From: Actinomycetes bacterium
Lineage (GTDB): Bacteria; Actinomycetota; Actinomycetes; Actinomycetales; Dermabacteraceae
Length of the DNA: 11,827 nt
Assembly: GCA_023389045.1 (NCBI GenBank)
Contig: JAEWEZ010000099.1
Coordinates: forward strand, 1-11,827
Reading direction: 5' to 3'
The notes below the pieces were generated by a model, which saw only the letters and a program-made list of their open reading frames with translations, made no database searches and was not told the DNA's origin. Positions 1 to 7,008 of the stretch are shown here, in pieces; within the stretch, counting starts at the first letter, position 1; every line of letters starts with the position of its first letter. A program made the position numbers and the translations under genes.

Positions 1-2
1 GC

Positions 3-3000
3 TCAGAGGCGTGGGCGGCTTCGGTGCAGAGCAGCCAGACCCAGAGCCATCATTCCCACGGCTGCCCCGGCAGCCGGGGCAATCTCTACGCCCGTGCGGG
101 CCAAGGGATCCCGTGCCCCGGAATCTGCATCCTTCGGGAGTCGGCCTGCAGGGTCATCGTCCCCGCCGGGGTGGCCGGGCTTATCGCCCTCGTCGCCCGG
201 GTTCCCGCCGCCTGCATTGTCATCGCCAGGCTTGCCCGGATCAGGCGTCGTGTCATCCTCGGGCGCCTTTCCCGGACCGGTGACGGTGATGACCTTCTGC
301 GCGGTGCGGCCATTGACCGTGACCATCAGCGTGGCTTTCCCCGGGCGCAGCGCCGTGACCTCACCGGTGACAGGGTTCAGACGCACCACCGCAGCCGCAT
401 CGGTCAGAGCCGCATCGGCCTTCTGGGTACTCGCCCCGGTCACGACCTGCACATGCTTCCCGCCCCACTGGGCAGTGACCGGCCATGCCACCGGGATTTC
501 CCGATCGTCCTGGGTGAAGCGAGCACTCGCCGACCCCGTCTGACCCACTACGAGGCGCTCGTCTGCAGTCAGCGCCAACTCATCCACCCAGGGATGCGTC
601 TGGGCAGCGAGCCATTCCACTCGATCCTCGGGCCTCGGATTCTCACTGACGAGTCCGGCACCGGGGCTGATCCCGAGCATCATCCAGCCGGTGAAGCCGC
701 CCGTCGCGGGGGTTCCGGCGGGATTCTTTCCAGAGTTGCCGTTGATCAGCATGGTGACGCCTTCCACGGCAGCCCCGTGGAACACCCCCACATGCCCGTT
801 GATCACCGCGGCAGACTTCCCGCTTTCGCGGCGGAAATCAGCCAGCAGCCGCTCCACCGCCCGCGCTTCGCGCTGATCAGAAAGCTGCGAGCTCTTCGAG
901 GGCAGCGGATCGGTGGGCGGATGGTGGAAGAACACCGTCACCCCGGTGAGAGTGTCCGAGGCGGCGACCTCGCGCAGGCTCTTTTCGAGCTCCCGCAGCT
1001 GATCAATGCCTGCGCCGTGCAGGGTGCCGGTGGCACTGTTCAGGGTGATCACACGGGTGCGGCCAAGATCCCGGCTGGTCCTGGTGGCACCAAAATGCTT
1101 CTCAAAGTTCGCGATCTCGCCACCCATGATTTCGTGGTTGCCGGGAACGTAGATGTAGGGGATGTCCTCGGGCCATTCCTCAGCGAGGATTGTGGCAGCC
1201 AGTGCGTAATCCGCATCGGAGGCTTCATCGACGAAATCACCGTTGATGACGAGAAGGTCCGGGCGTGCCTCCCGGATCTCGCGCAGCGTGCGGCGCGCCC
1301 CCTCCACGGCCTGGCTGTTCGGGTCGCGGGCCACGAACTGCGCATCGCTCATCACCGCGATCCGCTGCGGCCGATCCTGCACCGACCCCACTGCCAGAAG
1401 TGCAGCGTCATGCACGGGAGCAACCGGGGCGGCTTTCCCCGACGGAGTGGTCACGGCCCGTAGGTTCGCCACCACAATGTCGCCCTTGTACTGGGCTTCG
1501 GGGCGGGTTTCCATGATGCGCAGACGTTCCACGGTGAGCGGCTGTGCAAGCCCTGCCGGCACGGTGAAGCGCACCTGCTGCCAGTCTTTCGACTCGATCA
1601 TGTCGCCGTCGAGGTTGGTCACGGTGCCGTTCGCATCCCGTACCTGAAGTCGCGGCCAGGCTCCCGTGCCATCGCCCTTCACATCCATGGTGAAGGAGAG
1701 TGCAGAGCCGTCCACGGCCACGGGTTCCTTGGCCACCAGGTAGAAGCCGCGGGTTGCCGAGGACGTAGTGAAGTCGTAGGTCATACGCACACCGGGGGAT
1801 GTCTTGCCGTCCTCCGTTGTCGGCCCCTCCGCAGCACCGATCTGCCCGGTGGCGCGGGCGCTATCGGTCGTGAAGGCAGACAGGTCCGAGAGATCAAAGA
1901 TCTTCTTGGTTTCCGTGCCGAAGGTCAGTGAAACCGTTGTTTCCAAGGACCCGTGCTTCAGGGTGACGGTGCCAGTCTCGGCTTTCCCGGTGCCACGCAC
2001 CGTCCACGTACCGAGGCCGTCATCGGTGACCTCGAAACCGGAACTGCTCGAGACCTTCACATCGGCGCTTTCAACCCGGGCGCGCTGCCCGTCGGCATCC
2101 ATACCGGTCAGAGTGAACTGCCGCGTGGTCTTCGCATCGGGCAGGCTCAGTGTGCGCGCGGAGGGCTGTAGCGCGATGGGCTCTCCCAACACTCGCAGCC
2201 GAACCGTGTCTTCATGCCCTCCGGCACGGAAGGTCACCGCGCCGCGACCCGCCTCAGTGCCGACCACACGAGTGCGAAGTTCCACGGCTGCTTCAGCACG
2301 CAGCGGCCCCTCGGTCGAGAACTGTCCCGTGGCCATCACCGGTTCCAGGTTGGAACCAAGAGCGGTGGCTTCCACGGTGCGTCCCATCCCCGGGAACACG
2401 GCGTCCTGTCGATCAAGGAGAGTCGAGAGCTTCACATCGGAGAGCTTCTGGGCGGGTGCGTCGGAGTAAAAGACGAGCGCATTGGGAACTTCCCGCAGCT
2501 GACCATCCGACGGGGTATTCCACACCTTCTCCCCGTCATCCCCAGCCACCCGGGCGAGCATCGCGGAGGATCCTCCACCATCGAGGTTCACCGCGTTATG
2601 CGCGCCCATATCTTTGAGCATCTTCGCGAGCTGCGGAAGCGTCGTTCCACGCGAGTTGGCGGATCGACCATCGTTGACCAGCACGAACAGCTGGGAGCCA
2701 TCACGGCTCACCCCGACGGCCGTGCGCGGGTGAGTGGAGGTAGCCAGCGAGTCATCGCCCAGGTCGGCGACCTTCCCGTCGGTCAGGATCTGGTGCGTCC
2801 CCGCAATGCCGAGGTCGATGGGAGCACTCGGCCCGACCTCAATATCCACGCGATCCCCCACCGCGAGAGCCGCAATCGCGTCAGCCCCCTTCTCGCGTCC
2901 CAGCAGAACCTGCTCACCATCTGCAATATCGGGTGCCCCGGCCTCGGGAGTGATCCCGCTGACCTTCGTGACCACACCGTCCACCACGGTGGCGCGCGCG

Positions 3001-3767
3001 ATCCGAGCCGACAGCTTGTCCGGCCCGCCCACCGGGCGGTTCAGAGTGTGATCGCCCCAGGCTGCCGTGTACAGGCCAATACCGTCGGCGCTGAGGGAGG
3101 GGTTGTTGACGCCGGCGAGCTCATGAGTTCCGGCAGGCAGCGTGAGGGTTCCCCCGGCCGACAGCATCTGGATTGTAGCCTTCGTTCCCGCTACCGTGAG
3201 TGCAGGGCGCGCAGTTGGCGACCCCATACGCACACCCTCGCGGGACACGGAGGTGAAGATCGGAGCATCGGAGTTGTTGATGTCGAAGAAGGTGCCGTTC
3301 ACGGCAGCAACCGCCTTCTTACCGCGCGGCCCAGAACGCATCACCTGATCCAGCGTTGCGCGGGCAGCGACCTTCCCGGTGTCTTTGACATCCATCGAGA
3401 GGCTGGAGGTGCGCAGATCGGCAGTGAGCACACTGCCCTCGTTCCACCCTTCCGGCTCCAAACGCGAAAAGGTGGTCAGGTCTAGGCCGGGAGCAACCCG
3501 GTAGCTGCGCAGATCCCGGAGCACACCACCGTCGGACAGCTGCTCATCGGTGATGACGGCATTTGCTGGTGCAGCCTGCAGCGCTTGCAGGGTGAACAAC
3601 CCCGGGGTTAGTAGTGCGAGAGCCGCGATGAGAACCGCAAGGCGCCCGGGAACCGCGCGGGACATAGCGCGGCGAGGAGGTCCTGAATGCTCGCCGTAGG
3701 AGTCTTCGGGAGCGAGGATCGAGGTGCAGGAGGGAACGGTCCTGGGCAGATCACGCGAGATGCTCAT
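3..3767 (-). CDS. Cell-wall-anchored multidomain phosphodiester glycosidase / metallophosphoesterase
   Basis: Predicted exported enzyme of 1254 aa with two phosphoesterase-type domains. Residues 35-70 form a signal peptide (arginines, hydrophobic core about 43-60, likely cleavage after PANA at 70). Residues ~110-435 match the NAGPA/phosphodiester glycosidase family (VNGTFF at 156-161, NLDGGGSSAM at 394-403). Ig-like strands (~440-615) and a carbohydrate-binding-like beta module (~622-772) follow. Residues ~800-1035 are a calcineurin-like metallophosphoesterase: SDAQ (807-810), NGDFVDE (842-848), GNHE (876-879), HH (948-949), GHVGVFH (991-997). A Big2-like Ig domain (~1085-1163), a Pro/Gly/Asp-rich wall spacer, LARTG (1222-1226), a hydrophobic stretch and an Arg-rich tail close the protein, as in class E sortase substrates. 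The start at 3767 has an AGGA seven bases upstream; an internal ATG at 3665 would remove an unusual 34-aa leader but lacks a well-placed ribosome site. Likely substrates are phosphodiester-linked glycopolymers or teichoic acids; this is inference. Confidence 0.88.
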   Translation of the reverse strand: MSISRDLPRTVPSCTSILAPEDSYGEHSGPPRRAMSRAVPGRLAVLIAALALLTPGLFTLQALQAAPANAVITDEQLSDGGVLRDLRSYRVAPGLDLTTFSRLEPEGWNEGSVLTADLRTSSLSMDVKDTGKVAARATLDQVMRSGPRGKKAVAAVNGTFFDINNSDAPIFTSVSREGVRMGSPTARPALTVAGTKATIQMLSAGGTLTLPAGTHELAGVNNPSLSADGIGLYTAAWGDHTLNRPVGGPDKLSARIARATVVDGVVTKVSGITPEAGAPDIADGEQVLLGREKGADAIAALAVGDRVDIEVGPSAPIDLGIAGTHQILTDGKVADLGDDSLATSTHPRTAVGVSRDGSQLFVLVNDGRSANSRGTTLPQLAKMLKDMGAHNAVNLDGGGSSAMLARVAGDDGEKVWNTPSDGQLREVPNALVFYSDAPAQKLSDVKLSTLLDRQDAVFPGMGRTVEATALGSNLEPVMATGQFSTEGPLRAEAAVELRTRVVGTEAGRGAVTFRAGGHEDTVRLRVLGEPIALQPSARTLSLPDAKTTRQFTLTGMDADGQRARVESADVKVSSSSGFEVTDDGLGTWTVRGTGKAETGTVTLKHGSLETTVSLTFGTETKKIFDLSDLSAFTTDSARATGQIGAAEGPTTEDGKTSPGVRMTYDFTTSSATRGFYLVAKEPVAVDGSALSFTMDVKGDGTGAWPRLQVRDANGTVTNLDGDMIESKDWQQVRFTVPAGLAQPLTVERLRIMETRPEAQYKGDIVVANLRAVTTPSGKAAPVAPVHDAALLAVGSVQDRPQRIAVMSDAQFVARDPNSQAVEGARRTLREIREARPDLLVINGDFVDEASDADYALAATILAEEWPEDIPYIYVPGNHEIMGGEIANFEKHFGATRTSRDLGRTRVITLNSATGTLHGAGIDQLRELEKSLREVAASDTLTGVTVFFHHPPTDPLPSKSSQLSDQREARAVERLLADFRRESGKSAAVINGHVGVFHGAAVEGVTMLINGNSGKNPAGTPATGGFTGWMMLGISPGAGLVSENPRPEDRVEWLAAQTHPWVDELALTADERLVVGQTGSASARFTQDDREIPVAWPVTAQWGGKHVQVVTGASTQKADAALTDAAAVVRLNPVTGEVTALRPGKATLMVTVNGRTAQKVITVTGPGKAPEDDTTPDPGKPGDDNAGGGNPGDEGDKPGHPGGDDDPAGRLPKDADSGARDPLARTGVEIAPAAGAAVGMMALGLAALHRSRPRL

Positions 3768-3803
3768 GAAAGTTTCCTGGCCGGGTGGGGGGATCAGATG
3801 TAA

Positions 3804-3832
3804 GTCGCCTCACAGTAAAGGGGGGAGGCGAC
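3804..3832. repeat. Perfect 8-bp inverted repeat (hairpin) between transporter gene and surface phosphoesterase gene
   Basis: GTCGCCTC at 3804-3811 pairs perfectly with GAGGCGAC at 3825-3832 around a 13-nt loop. It lies 48 bp past the stop of the transporter gene ending at 3880 and 37 bp before the start of the gene beginning at 3767, both on the minus strand. It could terminate the transporter transcript, although no T-run follows on the minus strand. It could also be an operator, because the -10-like TACTGT lies in its loop. The pairing is seen directly; the role is undecided. Confidence 0.55.
3812..3817 (-). promoter_or_regulatory. Candidate -10 element for the surface phosphoesterase gene
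   Basis: The minus strand reads TACTGT here, fitting the actinobacterial TAnnnT -10 pattern, 44 bp before the start codon at 3767. No good -35 hexamer lies 17 bp upstream (GTGTGT), which is typical of activator-dependent promoters. The PHO box ends about 27 bp upstream, close to where PhoP would sit next to the -35 region. The match is short and could be chance. Confidence 0.35.
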
Positions 3833-3844
3833 AAACACACCCGG

Positions 3845-3866
3845 TCGCGGTGAACTGTGGATGAAC
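3845..3866 (-). promoter_or_regulatory. Candidate PHO box (PhoP-binding direct repeats)
   Basis: On the minus strand two adjacent 11-nt units occur: GTTCATCCACA (3866-3856) and GTTCACCGCGA (3855-3845). Streptomyces PhoP binds 11-nt direct repeat units whose conserved part is GTTCACC; these units match 6/7 and 7/7 at exactly the expected period. The site lies 78-99 bp upstream of the large exported phosphodiesterase gene and just beyond the stop of the transporter gene. Context supports phosphate-starvation control, since target genes often encode secreted phosphatases and phosphodiesterases. PhoP use in this organism is inferred. Confidence 0.6.
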
Positions 3867-3879
3867 CGGATTGGGGAGG

Positions 3880-4848
3880 CTACGCCCGCGATCCCCGCCC
3901 CGCTGTGACCGCCGCAGCAATCAGGGTGAGGACCGCCCCGGCCACCGTCCACGCATCCAAGGTCCCGGGCGAGGCAATCGCGTCGATGATCACGGAGGCG
4001 ACCACCTGCCCTGCCACCGTGCACATCCCCAGGGTGAGTACCCCGAGAGGACCGGCGAGCATGGCCGCAATAGCGATAAACCCGATGCCCAGGGGACCGG
4101 TCAAATACAGCACCGGATCCGTCGGCAGCGCCCGCGGCCCGTGCACGAGAAGTGCATGAACCCCGGTGAGCAGCAGTAAAGCAGCGGTTCCCACCGTCGT
4201 GTTCACGAGCGTCGCCACCAGAAAGTGCCCCGAGCGTTCCGTGACGTGTCCGTTGACGGCCTGCTGCAGACTCACCGCCGCACCCGCCACCAGCGGCACG
4301 ATCAGAACCCAGGACCACGCCCCCGAGAGCCCGCCCGACATGGAGAGCGCCACCGCCACCACCATGAGGGCAGCGCCGATGAGTCGCCCCGTCGATAGCC
4401 GGCGCGGCCCACCCGGCCCGAGGCTCGCCCTATCCACGCCCAGGCCGGTCACGCTCTGCCCCGCGACCAGGAAGATCGTCAGCATGGCGACACCCACCAC
4501 GGGCGCGGCAAGCGTCTGCGCGGTCACGAAAATGGCTCCACCAAGGCCACCCAGAAGAAGCACCCACGACGCCTTGCCCGTCCATATTTCCCCCAGGAAG
4601 GCCAGGGTTTGCTCGCGCAGGGACCGACGCGCAAACACAATCGCCGCGACGATCACGAGACCGAGCCCGAAGGAGAGGGCTGCCGCCGCGAAAGGGTCGT
4701 CGAGTTCCACGCGCATGCGGCCGTTCAGCAGCGCCTGCACCGCCCCCATGGCTCCCCCGAGAACAGCCAGAGGCACAGCCCACCAGGCACGACCCGCAGG
4801 GGATTGAGCCGGTGCGGGTTCCGGTGAGGTGGTGGGGAGCGAACTCAC
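3880..4848 (-). CDS. DMT superfamily transporter, double-length YdcZ (DUF606) type, copy 2
   Basis: Integral membrane protein of 322 aa with about ten hydrophobic segments, in the DMT_YdcZ/DUF606 branch of the drug/metabolite transporter superfamily; substrate unknown. It contains two homologous halves, about 23-172 and 178-318. Matching marks are Q38/N42 (QALLNG) and Q195/N199 (QQAVNG), each followed by a helix, then AGQSVTG (129-135) and AGQVV (279-283). Classical YdcZ proteins are about 150 aa and often act as pairs, so this is a fused pair. It starts with GTG, set by a strong GGAGG at 4855-4859 with a 6-nt gap. It lies 191 bp downstream of a close paralog on the same strand. An ATG-initiated 158-aa frame overlapping its 5' end is a shadow. 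Confidence 0.88.
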   Translation of the reverse strand: MSSLPTTSPEPAPAQSPAGRAWWAVPLAVLGGAMGAVQALLNGRMRVELDDPFAAAALSFGLGLVIVAAIVFARRSLREQTLAFLGEIWTGKASWVLLLGGLGGAIFVTAQTLAAPVVGVAMLTIFLVAGQSVTGLGVDRASLGPGGPRRLSTGRLIGAALMVVAVALSMSGGLSGAWSWVLIVPLVAGAAVSLQQAVNGHVTERSGHFLVATLVNTTVGTAALLLLTGVHALLVHGPRALPTDPVLYLTGPLGIGFIAIAAMLAGPLGVLTLGMCTVAGQVVASVIIDAIASPGTLDAWTVAGAVLTLIAAAVTAGRGSRA

Positions 4849-4894
4849 TGCGCGCCTCCAGGGGTATTCGGTTCAGGTGGTGTTCTTGGATTCT

Positions 4895-4982
4895 GCCGAC
4901 GGGCATCGGTTGCAGCGGGATCCGTGGTGGCGGGGTGAGCCGCGATGGAGTTTTTGCTGGGGCGGGACCAGATGCCGTCGGC
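4895..4982. repeat. Long-loop inverted repeat in the spacer between the two transporter genes
   Basis: GCCGACGGGCAT (4895-4906) pairs with ATGCCGTCGGC (4972-4982): eleven base pairs with one bulged base, separated by 65 nt. It occupies most of the 191-bp gap between the paralogous transporter genes. Neither strand shows a T-run after the stem, so it is not a classical intrinsic terminator. I see no convincing promoter or reading frame in this gap. The pairing is seen; a role as attenuator, operator or chance pairing in GC-rich DNA is open. Confidence 0.45.
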
Positions 4983-5039
4983 TCATTGTGCTGGGCGTGG
5001 AGCGCATCCGAGGCGCCGATAGACCCGGTGCCTGCGACA

Positions 5040-6083
5040 TCACAGAGCCCGTGAGCTCGTGCCTCGTTGGCGTGCGGGCGGCAAACCCACCGTCACGACC
5101 GCGGCAACGAGCGTGAGAAGCGCGCCCACCACTGTCAGCAGACCAAGCGGGGCATGGGAAACCGTCGCGTCCAAGAAAACCGAGCCGATGATCTGCCCGG
5201 CGATAGTGCACATGGCCAGGGCTAAAACCCCCATCGGCTCGGCAAGGAAGGAAGCGATCGCAATGAAACCGACCCCGATCACCCCACCGAGATACAGCAG
5301 GGGTTCTGCCGGGAGCGGAAGCGGCCAACCGGCGAACAGAAAATGCGCAGCCGCGGCAAGAACGAGCGCGAAGGTGCCGACGATGAAGTTGCCGAGCGTC
5401 GCCACCAAAAAATGCCCCGAATGCTGGGTGACCCGCCCATTGACCGCCTGCTGCAGCCCGAGGGCGCAGCCGGCGATGAGCGGCAAGATGAGGAGGGGAA
5501 TCGGAACCGCCCGCTGCAAACCACCCGACATCGCCAGCGCGACCGCCACCACCATCAGTGCAGCCCCGGCCAGACGCCCCGCGCTCAACGGCCGAGCGCC
5601 GCCCGGGCCCAAACCAATCAGGTCCACAACAAGCCCCGTGACCGTCTGACCAGCAACAACGGCGATGATGAGCAGCGCGACTCCGATCGTCGGCACCGTA
5701 AGCGCCTGACTGAGAACAAAGAGCGCACCGCCCAAACCGCCGAGTGCCAAGGGCCAGGAAAAGGCGCCGCTGCGCAGGTCACGCCAAAAATCGGCGGTGC
5801 GGGAGCGCAGGGCGGGGCGAAGCAGCACGATGCCCGCGACCAGCACAAGCCCGACCCCGAAGGAGATGGCGGCAGCTCCAAAACCACTCTGAATGTCCTG
5901 CGCCAGGGTGGAATTGATGAGGGCCTGCAGCGCACCGAGCGCACCGCCGAGGGCAGCCATCGGCACCGTCCACCAGGCCAGGCCGGACTGTGCTGCGGCA
6001 CTGGTGGAAGCGTTATTCGACGGTTCCGGAAGGTTCTGGGGCGCCTCGGAGGGCACGCTCGGTGGGGGTGGGGCAGGGGTCAT
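5040..6083 (-). CDS. DMT superfamily transporter, double-length YdcZ (DUF606) type, copy 1
   Basis: Membrane protein of 347 aa and clear paralog of the downstream transporter, again two fused YdcZ/DUF606 units (about 37-187 and 194-334) with roughly ten membrane segments. Shared marks include LQALIN (52-57), AGQTVTG (144-150), LMVVAVALAMSGG (176-188), LQQAVNGRVT (210-219), SGHFLVATL (222-230), GFIAIA (272-277) and MCTIAGQ (291-297). The first ~34 residues are a Pro/Ser/Ala-rich cytosolic tail. The ATG at 6083 has an in-frame TGA two codons upstream. GGAGG lies too far away (~15 nt) to serve as a ribosome site, so the mRNA may be leaderless. It is divergent from the DsbA-like gene. Substrate cannot be told from sequence. 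Confidence 0.88.
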   Translation of the reverse strand: MTPAPPPPSVPSEAPQNLPEPSNNASTSAAAQSGLAWWTVPMAALGGALGALQALINSTLAQDIQSGFGAAAISFGVGLVLVAGIVLLRPALRSRTADFWRDLRSGAFSWPLALGGLGGALFVLSQALTVPTIGVALLIIAVVAGQTVTGLVVDLIGLGPGGARPLSAGRLAGAALMVVAVALAMSGGLQRAVPIPLLILPLIAGCALGLQQAVNGRVTQHSGHFLVATLGNFIVGTFALVLAAAAHFLFAGWPLPLPAEPLLYLGGVIGVGFIAIASFLAEPMGVLALAMCTIAGQIIGSVFLDATVSHAPLGLLTVVGALLTLVAAVVTVGLPPARQRGTSSRAL

Positions 6084-6091
6084 GGGTATTC

Positions 6092-6097
6092 AGGGTA
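6092..6097 (-). promoter_or_regulatory. Candidate -10 element giving a near-leaderless transporter mRNA
   Basis: The minus strand reads TACCCT (TAnnnT) ending 8 nt before the ATG at 6083. A normal -10 to start-site distance would put transcription initiation about two bases before the ATG. This would explain the missing ribosome-binding site, and leaderless genes are common in actinobacteria. No clear -35 is visible. Confidence 0.35.
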
Positions 6098-6162
6098 GAC
6101 CTCCGTGATGGGGGCCGACGGGGTGGGCGCGGGTGGGGCGCTTGTTTGTCAGGCCCCTCGGC

Positions 6163-6168
6163 TACCGT
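6163..6168 (+). promoter_or_regulatory. Candidate -10 element for the DsbA-CcdA-lipoprotein operon
   Basis: TACCGT fits TAnnnT and lies 68 bp before the GTG start at 6237, in the divergent intergenic region. TTGTTT at 6142-6147 could serve as -35 but with only a 15-bp spacer. It is the best candidate I see for the plus-strand operon, but weak. Confidence 0.3.
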
Positions 6169-6236
6169 GGTCGCAGAGCAAAGGTGCTGCGCAGACGGGG
6201 GCGCGGCATGCACTGAGAGAAATCAGGGGAGACGCC

Positions 6237-7007
6237 GTGACCGCACACCGCCATCCGATTCTGCGCTGGATCGCACCCGCCGCGATCCTCTGCGTTGTGA
6301 TGGCCCTGATCATCGCGGTGGTTGTGCTCCGACCCGGGGCGCGCGATGAGGCTGCTGATCCGACGAAACCCGCAGGTACGGAGGCCTCGGGGCCCACCGC
6401 ATCCAGTGACGCCGAGCAGCCGCTTCCCACCGAACTTGCCGTGCCCGACCTCTCCGGGCAGGAGCGCCGCCAGGAGGGCGATCCGCACGCGCAGGGCCCG
6501 GTTGATGCTCCGGTCGTGCTCGTCGTCTTCAGCGATTACCAGTGCAAGCACTGTGCGCAGTGGCATACCAAGACCCTCCCCGCCATGCAGAAATACATCC
6601 AGGAGGGCAAACTCCGCGTGGAATGGCGCGACGTGTACGTCTTCGGGGAGCCCTCGCATCGGGCGGCCCGTGCCGTCGTTGCCGCTGGTGAGCAGGGCAA
6701 ACTGCATGAATACCAGGCTGCGCTTTTTGAGGGAGGGAAGGTTCGCAGCGCGGACACGTTCACCGATGAGGGGCTGACGGCGCTCGCCGTTGAGCTGGGT
6801 CTGGACCGGGAAAAGTTCGTGGCAGATCTGAACTCGGAAAAGACCTGGGGGGTGGTCCAGCAGAACGCGGAGATGGGCGCGAAGCTCGGTGTGATGTCCA
6901 CTCCGGCCTTCATCGTCGGAGGGCGCCCGCTCGTCGGTGCGCAGCCCACCGAAGTGTTCACCGCAGCAGTGGAGGACGCCCTCGCGAAAGCCAAAAACGG
7001 GGGCTGA
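6237..7007 (+). CDS. Membrane-anchored DsbA-family thiol-disulfide oxidoreductase
   Basis: Protein of 256 aa: short cytosolic start, one membrane helix (12-31), a Pro/Ala/Thr-rich linker to about 75, then an extracytoplasmic DsbA-like thioredoxin domain (Thioredoxin_4 type). The redox motif is CKHC (103-106) within FSDYQCKHC. The family cis-proline is in MSTPAFIVGG (P223). Such proteins oxidise or isomerise cysteine pairs in exported proteins. I chose the GTG at 6237 because AGGGGAG (6225-6231) sits five bases upstream and the membrane helix then begins normally; the frame is open back to 6105 without a ribosome site. It is the first gene of an operon, followed after one base by a CcdA-type protein that can exchange electrons with it. 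The direction of electron flow cannot be read from sequence. Confidence 0.9.
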   Translation: MTAHRHPILRWIAPAAILCVVMALIIAVVVLRPGARDEAADPTKPAGTEASGPTASSDAEQPLPTELAVPDLSGQERRQEGDPHAQGPVDAPVVLVVFSDYQCKHCAQWHTKTLPAMQKYIQEGKLRVEWRDVYVFGEPSHRAARAVVAAGEQGKLHEYQAALFEGGKVRSADTFTDEGLTALAVELGLDREKFVADLNSEKTWGVVQQNAEMGAKLGVMSTPAFIVGGRPLVGAQPTEVFTAAVEDALAKAKNGG

Positions 7008-7008
7008 T

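Noticed and set aside
24..3485. Long plus-strand frames of 479, 221 and 423 aa opposite the large surface protein
   Set aside because: Their sequence shows no domain, and the minus-strand frame has continuous recognisable domains throughout, so they are shadows.
4873..5328. Possible small gene filling the gap between the two transporters
   Set aside because: The frame overlaps the 3' end of the first transporter by almost 300 bp, and its part in the gap has no recognisable motif.
4863..6091. Shared 8-mer GAATACCC upstream of both transporter genes as a common operator
   Set aside because: Only eight bases match, with no shared extension, and the spacing to the two starts differs; too weak to call.
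6135..6157. GGGGC/GCCCC hairpin upstream of the DsbA-like operon
   Set aside because: Only five GC pairs with a 13-nt loop in a G-rich stretch; expected by chance.
6105..6236. Longer start for the DsbA-like protein
   Set aside because: The extra 44 residues lack a ribosome site and would push the membrane anchor inward; AGGGGAG before the GTG at 6237 decides the start.
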